Source of the DNA: Prostheceraeus crozeri
Lineage: Eukaryota; Platyhelminthes; Polycladida; Euryleptidae
Assembly (NCBI GenBank): GCA_907163375.1
Contig: CAJQUW010012941.1
Coordinates: 1 to 64,000 of the forward strand
Length of the DNA: 64,000 bases
Reading direction: 5' to 3'
Shown here in pieces: positions 47,521 through 58,600 of this stretch (positions are counted from its first letter, which is position 1; each line of letters opens with the position of its first letter). A program made the translations under genes and the position numbers. The notes beneath the pieces are model-generated. The model saw only the letters and a list, made by a program, of their open reading frames with translations, was not told the DNA's origin and made no database searches.

Positions 47521-48913
47521 CCTTATATTGGTTGCCCAGTTAAGTTGCTTCGATAAATGTATTTCCTGCTACAGCCATCACCTTGGTCTTTTTGTCATTT
47601 ATCTTCAAACCTTGTGCACTGCTAATCTCCTGCATGTCTTCAACGAAGATATTCAAATCGTTCCTTGTCTTTGAAATTAACGCTGCGTTGTCTGCGTAGC
47701 GGAGATCACCTATTGCTGTTCCTCCTACACTCAAGAGACCATGTCTTTCTGCTCGATTTCCATCTATCACTTTTTGTATAATTCGATCCTTCCGTGTAGA
47801 TGTTGAACAATGCAGGCAAAAGAATACAGTCCTGCCGAACGCCTTTCTGGATCTCAAAGCATTCTATAGTTCCACGTTCCAGCCTGACCGCCGATTGTTG
47901 TTCTCCGTACAGCGCTTTCATCACCTTTGCCATGTGCTGAGGGAAACCCGTTCTAAGCATGGCAGACCGTAATGCCGTGTATCTAACACTGTCGAAGGCC
48001 TTTGAAAAGTCGACAAATCACACGTACATTTCTTGGCATTTACAAAACAACATTTGTAGATTGAAAATATGGTCTTTCACTCCACGATGCTCCATGAAAC
48101 CTGCTTGAACTACAGAGATCTCCTTTTTCAGATTTGTCGTCATTCTGCCCAAAATAATTTTATGCATGATCTTACTTGCGTGACATATGAGTGAAATCGT
48201 TCTATAGTTCTCATACCTTTGTAGATCTCCTTTCTTTGGCAGTCGTGCAAAGAGTGCTCTGCACCAGTCGACGGGCCAGTCTGCTGTCTGCCAGATCTAA
48301 ATACATATTTTATGCATGACTGCTGCGTTTCCACCTGTCAGTAGTAGCTCAGCTGGGACTCCATCACACCCGGGGCACTTGTCACATTTCAGAGCCTTCA
48401 TAGCTAACTCAACTTCTGATCGTAGAGGAATCAAAACACTGCCTTCAGTTAATTCAGCTAACTCACTTTTTATCTCTTGTTTGTCTTCATTGGGATCGTC
48501 ACTGTAAAGCTTGCTGCACTACTCGCGCCACCGGCCAAGTATGTCTCCTGTTTCAGTTAAGACTTCGCCATCTTCGCCTTTGATGACGTTCAGCCTGTGT
48601 GTAAACTTTCGTGTCAAACGCTTTATCTCTGTGTACACAGCCTTGATGTTGCCTGCTCGACATTGTGCTTCAATGGTGGCGCACTTCTCTCGCAGATGTT
48701 GCTTCTTGTTCGTACGACAGGCCCGTAGAATTTCCGCTGTTGCTACCCGATATTCCTCACTTGCGATGCTCGTCATTTCCTTTCATTCTTTGTCTGTTTT
48801 CAATAAGGTCCTACGCCTCCTGTTTCATCCATGGTGCTCTTCTGCGCTTCTTCTTCCCCTAATTTCGCAGTTATGCGAGGACTGCTCTTCGTCATCGCAG
48901 ACGCTGTTATGCT

Positions 48914-50930
48914 GATGCCCGAAATAATCCAAATTTGTTTACGAAGACTCGGTTGAAACTTGCGGAATTGAAACTTACTCAACAAATTGAAAGAGCAATT
49001 ATTGAAAAGGAAAATAAAATATCATTTTCATACATATCTGATAAGAGATCTTTTTGGAAATACGTGAACAAGAAATTAAATACAAATGAACTTCCAAATA
49101 CATTCAGTAATTTGAAAGGTGATACTTTCTACGAACTCGATACAATCACCGAGGAATTCAATGAACATTTCAAATCATCATTTTCAAATAATTTAGTACC
49201 AATGTTTGGACAAGATTTGGAACCGCATGAATACTCTATGAAAACCCCCCTGTTCTCTAAAGAAGTCATTCATAAAACTTTGGCTTCTCTTCCGAATTCA
49301 TCGACTATTGATAGTGATGGTATTTCCTATATTATTCTAAAACGAGTTGCTTAGCACATTTCTCCACTGCTTTCTAGAATTTTTACGTTTTCGTATTTCA
49401 CCTCAACCATACCAGACGGATGGCGCACTGTGATTGTCACGCCTATACATAAATCGGGATCAAAAAATCTTATAGAGAATTATAGACCTGCATGTGTTTC
49501 TAGTACGATTCTTCGTGTGATGGAGCGAATACTGAGACTCTCTATTCTTGACTTTTGCCAATGTAATAATATCATAAAACCCTCTCAGCATGGATTTTTA
49601 CCTCATAAGTCTGTTGAATCAGCTGGATTGTGTTTCTATGATCACCTAACTAGAAATATAGACCAAAACTTCAATGCTGACGTCGTATTTTTAGATTACA
49701 GCAGAGCATTTGAGAGTGTGCCCCATACTCGCCTCATCTCTAAGCTATCTTGGTATGGATTTGATGATATCTTGGTAACATGGATAAAGGACTATTTTGC
49801 AAACCGTTCACAAAAAGTGGCTTTCAAAGGACAATTTTCATCTCGGCCTGGTATTCACAGTGGCGTTTTACAAGGATCTGTTTTGGGTCCGATATTATTT
49901 TCTTTGTATGTAAATGACTTGGAAGAAAAAATTCATTTCAGTAAAATAGTCAAGTATGCGGAAAAAAAGATAAAGATAAAAATAAAGATATAAAGATTTT
50001 ACATGCCTGGTCAAACACAAACTTTAATTACTCAAATCTTGCTCGTCTTCTACAAAGTGACATGCGGAATCACGAAAACGGCATGAAATTGAATGTGGAT
50101 AAATGTCGTGTAATGCATTTCGGGAGATCCTCTTTGATATTATCTGGGTTAAGTGTTCCAGTAGCCGATCAATATAAAGATCTTGGCATCGTCATTACAA
50201 ATCAGCTATCTTTCGATGAGCACGTAATTATAATTGTGAACAAAGCCCGTAGAAAACTTGGTCTCATTATAAAAAGTTTCCGTCACCAAGAAGTAAAAAC
50301 ATTGGTCAATTTATATAAGGTTCATGTCCGTCCTGTTCTAGAATACGGTAGCATACTGTGGCAGCCGCATAAAGCAAAATACATCGATCTGGTTGAGGGT
50401 GTGCAAAGGCGAATGTCTAGACAGTTTTCAAAATTAAGGCATCTTGAATATCGGGAAAGACTCAAAGAACCAAATCTCCTATCCTTGAAAGCTCGCAGAA
50501 TTCGCTATCAACTAATATTCATGTACAAGATTGTTCATGGTCTGGTTGACATTAATGCTGATGACTTTTTTCATTTTATTACTGCTTCACTTAATCATCT
50601 CCGTATATATCAGAATTTGGCCAACACAATTATCGACATAACTTCTACACTGTAACAATCGCAAAGTATTGGAACATGTTGTCTGATGATGATATAAACG
50701 TCATCTCTATTTCTAAATTTAAGAATGTCATTCAAATGCTTTTCATGAGACTTGATATGTGGTAACATCATTTTCTTTTTCTTTCATGAATTATGTGATC
50801 TCACGACAAATCATGCTAGCAGTACATGCATTTCCATCTATGTCATATCATGTCTGTGCCCTCCATTTTGGGCTATGTATTTGATTTCAAATGCAAATAT
50901 TATTATTATTATCATTATACTGTATGCTTA
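48914..50930 (+). mobile_element. 5'-truncated LINE inserted into the RTE element
   Basis: Plus-strand CR1/Jockey-like LINE, about 2.0 kb. It starts upstream of the RT and ends with an (ATT)n-type tail at about 50897-50920. TATGCT occurs at both junctions (left within CTGTTATGCTGATG, right within TACTGTATGCTTATGG), a 6-bp target duplication. Truncated 5' end, microsatellite tail and short duplication are the marks of target-primed insertion. Confidence 0.85.
48935..50655 (+). pseudogene. LINE reverse transcriptase, catalytic box lost
   Basis: Three successive plus frames. 48935-49354: connector (SFWKYVNKKLNTNELPNTF) and RT entry (IDSDGISYIILKR). 49430-49993: MIVTPIHKSGSKNLIENYRP, VVFLDYSRAFESVPHTRL, SGVLQGSVLGPILFSLYVNDL, then KYAEKKIKIKIKI where KYADD is expected; an A-rich repeat (AAAGATAAAAATAAAGATA) has replaced the catalytic box. 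50062-50655: C-terminal part (MKLNVDKCRVMHFGRSS, LGIVITNQLSFDEHV, VHVRPVLEYGSILWQPHKA). A stop at 49352 separates the first two pieces. Confidence 0.85.
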
Positions 50931-52448
50931 TGGGCCACGGTCAACGTTGATTCCTTCGTCCTTTCCCACAGTTCATTTGGTATCATTTCATCTGCAATAG
51001 CCGCTAGCTCTTCAAAATGATTCTGTACCTCCACTGATTAGGTCTGGGGTATCTGGTCCACATCAAATCTTGTAATTGCATGGACCGTCTTTCTGCTCTT
51101 AACTTTGAAACACATGTCCATCCACAATCAGCTCCTGGGAGAGTGCGAGAATTTCTTACGCATGTTCTGTTGCCTTTTCGAACAAGGACGTAATCAATTT
51201 TGTCAAGGGTTTTCCCATCAGGAGACGTCCATGTGCATGATATGCGCTTGTGCGGTTCGAACACAGTGTTGCTCATAGCCGATTCATTATCGATCGCAAA
51301 CGAAACCAGATGTTCTCCTGTCTCATCCTAATCCAAAGTGCCTGATTGTAGTTGCCTCACCATCATCCAAACCTTCACCAATCTTCGCATTGAAATCCCC
51401 CATAACCACCAAAAAGCCTGCGCAGGAGTAGCATCCATAGCCTGCTGCACAACTTCATAGAAATGATCAACCTCCTCATCCGTCGTTGCACTTGTCGGCG
51501 CGCAAACTCGAATTATTGTGATGTTTCTTGGCCTGCCTCGTAATCTGACTACCAGCACTCTATCACTTATTGGGTTGCATCCCATCAGGGCTCGGGAAGT
51601 ATCTCCAGCAATATAAGCGCAAACGCCGCTTTGTCCAGGCTTCCTTCTTCCTTAGAAGACCAAAACTGCACCTTCGTCTGGACGGAAGTATCCCTGTCCT
51701 GCTCATCTATGTTCGGTGATTCCTGTTATATCGATGTTGTACCGTTCTGCTTCTCTGGTGACTGTCATCGGTTTCCCAGAATTCATACTTCGGAGGTTCC
51801 AAGTTGCAATCTTTGTGATATTACGCAGCCGCATTCGTGTGGTTTCAGTACTGGCTTCATCGGGACGTGAACTTCCACTGGACTTTGACCCATGTCCGTC
51901 ACTTGCAACATTACTACTAGCACCCGAAATTGGCTCTTCACCTAGTTTGACCAACTAGGTTGCCGCCAGATGCTGAACGGACGCTTCCTGGGTTTGTTGG
52001 AGTTGAGTCGGGGGTTAAACTGTTCGTCGCCGTTGGTCCTCACCTGGGTTATTTAGACCAAGGCTCTTATGGACTTCAACCGGCCCGACTCGGTAGCCTG
52101 TTTGTTTACTATCGGCGTATTACAGAGGGCACGACCTGCAGGCACCAACAAGTTGGCAGTCCGAAAGGGGGTCGTCACCTGAACCTTAAGGACTCGTGGA
52201 TGTGACAACCCAACCCCCAAAAGGTAAACTGTGATAATTATGTATCTATTTACCTTTGTTGGCAATTTACACCGTTACCGGCTCCTTATTTTCTCAATTA
52301 TATAGACATCGGATTCCTCTTTGAGACAACTTTACTTCATTGGTGGCATATCAAGCGTCTTACAGCCTGACTTTCATATTTCTCGGATCACATGACTATT
52401 CAACTGTATTTTATTAAATATTCCTGATTGAGCTGTTTTCGAGATATC

Positions 52449-53164
52449 CAGAGACATAAGAATATTCGTATTCTCGTGACCACAGCGACTGAAGACATAG
52501 AAATCCAATATTCTATAATAATTAAGGACTAGAACGGTTATGGACATAGAAATTGACAACAATAAAACCTCTAGAATGGAAATTAAGCTTCATGCAATGC
52601 GCAATAACAGCACATAAATCGAACGCATTTTCACTTAGATGCACCTGCCAACGTCTGCATGATTGGGTTAGAATCAGTCACATGAGTAAATCGAAGCTTT
52701 TAATTGGTGGTTCATGCCCCAACTTAGTTCCCCCGGATGTGCCGCGACCTTGAGTCAATTTCCATTCTAGCGAACTTCAGATAAACAGTTTATTTCTATG
52801 GTTATGGACATTGAAAGCAATAGCACGACATGGACAGGCGTTGTCATGACAACGGCACCTAAACGATGGCGTCTGCCAGTGGTTGACAATGGGAAGGTAA
52901 CGGCAGCTCATCAGTGCACTTTTTAAATCTTCAAGGTTGTTATCATTTCTCTTCACACATAAAATCATTTTGATAAAATAACTTGCAATTGATAGCTGCA
53001 TGAATCTACAGCTGTTGCATAATTCAGTACTTTGATTCTTCTCAAGATCTACAACATCGACCTAGATCGGCACATAGCGGAGCAGCTGAAATGACCATCA
53101 ACAAGCCGATATTGTCCATTCTACTCTCACTAACTTAAACAAAGAGAAAAGTCGGATTTCTATG
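52449..53164 (+). repeat. Dispersed repeat, copy 2, with its right inverted end
   Basis: Collinear with 12383-13095. Contains CATAGAAATCC at 52496 and ends GTCGGATTTCTATG at 53151-53164, an inverted pair, so the core is probably a hAT-like element of about 405 bp (without the MITE). Its own flanks (ACTGAAGA / GTTGAAAC) agree only partly. Confidence 0.7.
52545..52800 (+). mobile_element. hAT-like MITE copy 2
   Basis: A 256-bp element starting CATAGAAATTGAC and ending TTTATTTCTATG, flanked by exact GTTATGGA (52537-52544 and 52801-52808). The other copy of the host repeat has a single GTTATGGA at about 12762, the empty site. Inverted relative to MITE copy 1. Contains the CCCCGGATGTG / CAACTTAGTTCCCCCGG word also found in elements A and B, so all four belong to one family. 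Confidence 0.9.
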
Positions 53165-53169
53165 GTTGA

Positions 53170-54350
53170 AACATTCTCATCTCCGTCATCAGGCTGCGTT
53201 CTATTTACGAAATAAGATGTTCTGTCATTATTGCATTTACATGAATATTCATTTCATGGATGGCTAGAGGATATGGATGTGACACTAACGAAAATCGCAA
53301 GTTCATGGGACCAACAGTCAACCATTTTATCTGCCATTTTAATGTCAATACTCAATGCGAATAGTATTTCTATTCAAGTCACTTTTTGTCACCTTTACAG
53401 AAAGAATACACGCATGCAGCTCATCTGTAGTTTTCTGGCAGAATTCCCTTCATCTAATGGCACGGCGGAACTGTTGAGTGTTTCTAATTCTCATAGGAAA
53501 TTTCGTAATTCAATGAAACTAAAGAATAATAAGATAACAATTCGAATTTGCAATATTTAGTGCTCCTTCTGCCTACTGTCAAGCAGGCAGAATCTGTGTG
53601 TCACATCCATAAATTCTAGTCATCCATGATTCAGCTCTTTCTTGTCAATTTTACATTTAGAAGGAATATCCTTTTGATCAATGCATGTGGGGTAGACATC
53701 GGAATGGTCTTGAAGCTCCCCTTCCCACAACTGTGTTACATTCATCATCCATAAATTATTCTCGTAAACATTATTTTAGGCGCATTGTAAAATGGCAAGA
53801 AAGAATGCTACTTAAATGAATAGGAAGAACCACATATTTCAGAGATAACCTACGCACTCTATTCATCTTGCGAATATTTTACCAGAACGTCTGTCTGTAT
53901 TACATATTTGAAAATGTGTAAATTGCTTACAATGAGGAATTGGATCAGATCACGTGATCTCGTTATACGGACCAATCAGATTACAATCAGATGGCATGTC
54001 AACCACATCTTAAAATATTTTCCGTTGCACATGTCAAGTAAGCGGCATTGCGCATAATAAAAAGCGTTAGGCACATACAACTGAAGAACTAGGTGCAGTT
54101 ATCGCAGTTGGGCACACATCTGTAAATTTCCAACAATGTAGGACAATAACGTTTCAAATGAAAGATGGCACAACGGTGAATACAGTGATTCGGCAGATAT
54201 ATCTAGCACGTTTAGGGATCTATTCTAGCACAACGAACTAGAATTTGGGATGAAACATTTATTAATTCGAATATCTTCGCTGTTTGTGTCAATTGTACAC
54301 AGTGTGGAACATTTCAGACACGCCACAACGTTTCAAATACGCCAAAATCT
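53170..54350. other. 3' flank of LRR-Ig gene 3; otherwise unassigned
   Basis: A 109-codon plus frame (53231-53560) has no recognisable domain. 54160-54350 is shared with the 3' flank of copy 2. Confidence 0.4.
54258..54263 (-). terminator. Poly(A) signal of LRR-Ig gene 3
   Basis: AATAAA on the minus strand about 95 bp after the stop codon. Confidence 0.5.
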
Positions 54351-54356
54351 TTCGTG

Positions 54357-55592
54357 TTAATCCGTATTTCCATTTTGAATGTCTGCTAATTGAAATGATC
54401 TAGTGGGTACTGTGCGGCGTTTAAACATCCTTACACCAATACCAAAAGACACAATAATCATCACTGCTGCTGCTACTCCGACGACGATTGGCATTTCATG
54501 CGTTGCAGGGCTTTCAACATGGAGGAATATGCTGGCGGTAGCCTTTCCACCATCATTGACAGCACTGCAGTTCCAATCTCCAGCATGAGCGTCCTTTGCA
54601 TTCAAGATGGTCAGCTGGTATTGGAAGCTGGTTCCTGCTGTTTGAGAGATAAGGAAAGACGTGGAGTCATTTCTGATTCTGATTCCATCCTTCCACCAAG
54701 ACAGTGCGCCAATGGGATCAGAGAAGACACCGCAGACAAGAGTGACATTGTCTCCAGCATTTGCGGTGATGTTTGAGATGTTGGCTGTGATTTCTGGAGT
54801 GCATTGAAAGTCTTTAGATCTAAGATCTGGAACTGGCTTGTTTTTAAGTCGAGCTGGAGAAGCGCATTTCCCGAAATGTTTACGCAAGCTGTGTAGAAGC
54901 ATTATACGCTCAAATGACCAGGCATGCAACCATCGAAGTCGACAGTCACATTGCCATGGATTTCCTCTGACATCTAATTGTTTCAGCCTCATCGTGTTCA
55001 GATCCTCTTCCATCTCTTCTGGAAGTGTTGTGAGGTTGTTGTGTCCAAGAGTAATCTTTCTTAATGTCAACAAAATGCCAGAAAATGAATGTTTGTGCAA
55101 TTTCAAACCTCCAATTGTGTTTCTGAGATCAATACGCCTAAGATTCTTGAAATTCTTGAACCAATAATTCGGAATTGTTCCAAGAGGATTACGGCTAAGG
55201 TCTAGCAACGTCAGATCTGGAATTAGAATGAAAGCGGATGCATCTAATCCTTTGCCAATCGTCAAACGGTTTGAAGAGAGATACAGATCCTCCAGGCTTC
55301 TCAGTGGTTTGAAAGCTCCTGAACTAATTGTCCGAATTTCATTGTGGTTGAGATAAAGCATCTCCAGGCCTGACTTTTCCCAAGTTGTGAATGAGTTGTT
55401 TGTTAATTTTGATATTTTATTGTAATCAAGTTCAAGGCTGCCCACTTCTCCCCATCGATTACTTGGTACAGTTGTCAAATTTAGGGAATTACATTCAACA
55501 ACTGAATGGTAAACTCTTCGACATCTACCATCTGCACTTGTTCCTGCATACACAGCAGCAAAGAGAAAGAGGATTTCCATCAATTGAGACAT
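54357..55592 (-). CDS. LRR-Ig single-pass membrane protein, copy 3
   Basis: 411 residues from MSQLMEILFLF: signal peptide, N-cap (DGRCRRV...VECNSLNLTTVP), about six LRRs, C-cap (NPWQCDCRLRWLHAWSFERI to DFQC), Ig domain (CGVFSD, WWKDGIRI, DWNCSAVNDGG), transmembrane helix (MPIVVGVAAAVMIIVSFGIG) and tail ending FQLADIQNGNTD. A longer frame beginning at 55631 adds 13 residues, but it crosses the conserved TTTTCAG/ATAATTT acceptor at 55619, so I use the ATG at 55592. LRR 5 through the C-cap is almost identical to copy 1 although their N-caps differ. No promoter region like that of copies 1 and 2 was found upstream. Confidence 0.87.
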   Translation of the reverse strand: MSQLMEILFLFAAVYAGTSADGRCRRVYHSVVECNSLNLTTVPSNRWGEVGSLELDYNKISKLTNNSFTTWEKSGLEMLYLNHNEIRTISSGAFKPLRSLEDLYLSSNRLTIGKGLDASAFILIPDLTLLDLSRNPLGTIPNYWFKNFKNLRRIDLRNTIGGLKLHKHSFSGILLTLRKITLGHNNLTTLPEEMEEDLNTMRLKQLDVRGNPWQCDCRLRWLHAWSFERIMLLHSLRKHFGKCASPARLKNKPVPDLRSKDFQCTPEITANISNITANAGDNVTLVCGVFSDPIGALSWWKDGIRIRNDSTSFLISQTAGTSFQYQLTILNAKDAHAGDWNCSAVNDGGKATASIFLHVESPATHEMPIVVGVAAAVMIIVSFGIGVRMFKRRTVPTRSFQLADIQNGNTD

Positions 55593-55619
55593 TTCCTCGA
55601 CAAAATTATCTGAAAATGA

Positions 55620-56329
55620 CACAAAAGACAAAAGTTAATGAGCAGAAATGAAAATTGGAAGCGTCATTTCTATAAACATTAAAATGTCATTTCATTTATC
55701 ATTTCTATATCTTTATTGCGTAAAACCTATCTTCCAGATATTTGCCTTCAAAGAACATGTTTCCGGAATTTCTTGTTTTTGTATATTTTGTTTTCCCTCA
55801 TATTGACATGCTGCTTATGGAGGGTAATGAATATTGGCTTTGATGAGATGATGGCTGCTGTCATGTGTGTCCTCCGCTGATATTTGGTTGGATTTAATAG
55901 TCACAAATTGTACGTGCATTCATGCAATGATGCTGACAGGGATGCGGAGTCCTATCATTTTGAAAGGACTCCGACTCTGACTGCGGGTGGTAAGTATATC
56001 AGCCTTAGTTCTGGTGACCTACATCATAGATCATTATAGGCTTACCTGAGCCTGATTTTAGTGATCAAATCAATCATTTTCTACGAAAGTTTACCAACTG
56101 TGCATATCACTTGTTGGTGTGTGTTTCACACGGGTTTTCTCCATTCTCTACCAGACAGGAAAATCCCCATCCTTCATCAAAAAATATGAGTACATGTAGT
56201 TGACCAGGTGACGGGAGATCATCTTTCTGAGCAAGTTATACAAAGTACATTGTAATTAAAAATCTACTTTTCAGTTTAGGCCAATATAATCAGGTAAAAG
56301 TTAAAAGTATCGAAGAATGGCCTTCGGCG
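55620..56329. other. 5' flank of LRR-Ig gene 3
   Basis: 55620-55940 resembles the flanks of copies 1 and 2, then similarity stops within ATGCTGACAGGGATGCGG. 55943-55982 has a small hairpin (GGAGTCCT...AGGACTCC). No other gene is visible. Confidence 0.55.
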
Positions 56330-58320
56330 TCCAGCGCCTTCAACGGTCGATGTTTGGATGGCCAACATGATGATTGATGAGTGTCCGTAGATTTATAATA
56401 CATGTCAGCAATAACACGGTTTTCTTTTCGAATGATTAAAATATCCAAAAATGCAATTTCACAATCATTAACTTCCATTGTAAATGAAATATTTGGATCC
56501 AAATTATCCAATAACTCTTTGAATGCTACCAACCGATCAAGATCATAATCCCAAATTACGAAGCAGTTATCAAGATATCTTCGCCATTTCTTGATTATGG
56601 AATTTGCAATTTCCTCACCCAACGTAAATACCATGGTTTCTTTCAATTTGACCTCTAAATATCCTAGGGTCAATGTTGCGTAACTGGGAGCCACCTTTGT
56701 CCCCATAGCAGTACCTTTTATCTGTTTATAATTATTGTTCGCGAATGAAAATGTATTACAAGTTAAGACCAGTTTCAAACTTTCGATTATGAAATCTTGA
56801 TTAATACGTCTACACTGTAAACCGCTGGATACGAAAATTACATACAAACATATACGTACAAAAATCACATAAAATTTGAAACTAACATCTGATACGAGAT
56901 TCTCGTATGTTTACAGAGATTTGGCATGTTTTTCATACGAATTCTCACTTTCTTTCGTATGTGATTGGTGTGTAGCGATACGAACTATTCTATCTGTGAT
57001 TGGCTGTTTTACAATTAAATACGAATTGTTGGTATGTTTTATATACAAGACCCGATGTAAATTCGTCCTCGTTGGTATAATAATAATAATAATAAGCGTA
57101 TATTTCGAAAACAAGAAGATAATACAAGAAATCTCCAATGGAAATCGGGGAGATTGATAGAAACATCAGTACATCATACAGAGATACGTTAATGATACTA
57201 CTGTCAAATGACATTTTTCCAGTAATACCAGTGGTGAATATTTCTTTGTGAAAGTGTGGTATTTACCTAAATTGGAATTATTGTTGAAGTAACGCCGCAT
57301 GTCATCGTTGCTACTAGTCTTATGGCATTGACAAGACTCATAATTAGCTCATTTCCATGAACTAAGTTGATAAACATTATTTCAATAAAGCGATAACTCT
57401 CGAGCAACCATGTTGACTTATATATCTCAAACATAACTATTTTTGAGTTCATGAATTATAATGTGTCTTTATTTCGGAATGCTTAGTTCCAAAATTACAT
57501 AATGCAATTGCTGATGGTTGAATACTTATTGATTATTTATGAAATGCCTTAGACTTACATGTATTAAAATCGAATTCAGTATTGAAAGTATGACTCGTGA
57601 ATGTCATTATCTCACTACTAACAGAACAGTAGTAACATTAGTGTGATCTTTATTGACAAAAGGCCTTAAATCAACATATATTAGACATGATTCATGCTTC
57701 CCTTTATTATTGTGCTGGTAAGGCTTAAGTATGCAAAGCATACCACATTTGAAATAACATACGAAAAGCATACAAATATATACCTAGAGAATTCAGAAAT
57801 ATACAAAAAAATATTTTGGCATGCATCCTTCGTATATGTGATTGGTATTGAGCGATTTACAGTGTATCAATTAATGTTGGATAGCGTTGCAGCCAGTATT
57901 GAATGGCTTGTAACCAGAGATTGTGAGGAATGTTAGTCACTATAGAGACTTATGACATCGAATGTAACAAATTTGGATTCTGAAGGAATGCTTTCAGGAA
58001 GATAATTAAGGAAATCAAAATCATCTCTCACATAACTTTCCACCATTCTACAAAGAGGACTTAAGAATGATATCCAAAAAATGGCTCAATCTTTGAGTAG
58101 GACATTTTGGACCTCCGACAATAGGTCTGAATTTCAAGTCATCTGGATTATGGCAGAACACATAGGATGAATTGTGTTTGTCAACAGCTGCTTTTATAAT
58201 AGCAGACTTGTGAATTTTTGGCAATCCGTAGAAATTGCTGGTTTTGCACACAAAATTTACCAAATAATCCTTTTCCTTTTTTATCAAGTTTATAGCTAGT
58301 GGACTTGAGATCAATTTTGT
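56330..58320 (-). mobile_element. Penelope-like element interrupted by a DNA element
   Basis: On the minus strand: 58314-57930 gives the N-terminal RT (NFYGLPKIHKSAIIKAAVD, FRPIVGGPKCPTQRLSHFLD, KFVTFDVISLYS) and, after a small frame slip, NIPHNLWLQAIQYWLQRYP. The RT then continues from about 56815 (RINQDFIIESLKLVL, IKGTAMGTKVAPSYATLTLGY, RRYLDNCFVIWDYD) to a truncated end at about 56330. The catalytic YLDD is YLDN. Between the two halves lies an insert of about 1.05 kb. Upstream it starts beside a (TA)n tract at 58326-58351. Confidence 0.85.
56812..57866. mobile_element. DNA element inserted in the PLE
   Basis: Flanking words TACACTGTA (56811-56819) and TACAGTGTA (57858-57866) differ at one base and fit an 8-9 bp target duplication. 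Just inside, the ends are imperfect inverted repeats (AACCGCTGGATACGAAAATT and reverse complement of ...AATACCAATCACATATACG). 57410-57640 is a diverged inverted copy of repeat family R1, so this element and R1 share sequence. No transposase. Confidence 0.55.
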
Positions 58321-58325
58321 AATGG

Positions 58326-58351
58326 ATATATATATATATATATATATATAA
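58326..58351. repeat. (TA)n microsatellite at PLE edge
   Basis: Pure TA run adjoining the 5' edge of the PLE. Confidence 0.9.
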
Positions 58352-58382
58352 GTAGTGAAAACTGTGCCCTACTTGCCAGGGA

Positions 58383-58600
58383 TAGGTACATGGATAGGTA
58401 CATGTAAAAATTTAGTGTTATCAATAGGAACATGGATAGGTACATGTAAAGTTTAGTGTTATCAATAGGAACATGGATAGGTACATGGATAGGTACATGT
58501 ATACTTTAGTTATCGATAGGCACACGGATAGGTACATGTATAATTCAGTGTTATCAATAGGAACTTGTATGAGATCTGTTTTACTGGATAGGTACATGTG
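58383..58600 (+). repeat. Degenerate tandem repeat built on GGATAGGTACATG
   Basis: Alternating 12-bp GGATAGGTACAT words and 26-30 bp spacers (AATTTAGTGTTATCAATAGG-like), about four long units. Open frames here repeat Tyr/Leu/Met and are not genes. Confidence 0.85.

Larger units (their letters stand above)
47530..52220 (-). mobile_element. RTE-type LINE, split by a younger LINE
   Basis: On the minus strand from about 52220 (GGGGGTTGGGTTGTCACA-like 5' start): endonuclease 51954-51000 (KIATWNLRSMNSGKP, DITGITEHR; KIDYVLVRKGNR), a connector (EELAAIADEMIPNELWERTK), an interruption at 48914-50930, then the RT 48780-47540 (LRREK-type basic region; CDGVPAELLLTGG; VDFSKAFDSVRYTALR; IQKGVRQDCILLPALF; LRYADNAALISKTRND). 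The YADD box is YADN, so the catalytic Asp pair is broken. Stops and frameshifts are scattered. Joining the flanks at TATGCT restores the frame AHKHNSVC. Confidence 0.85.

Noticed and set aside
55592-55631. Upstream ATG of LRR-Ig copy 3 at 55631
   Set aside because: The extra 13 codons cross a splice acceptor conserved in all three copies.
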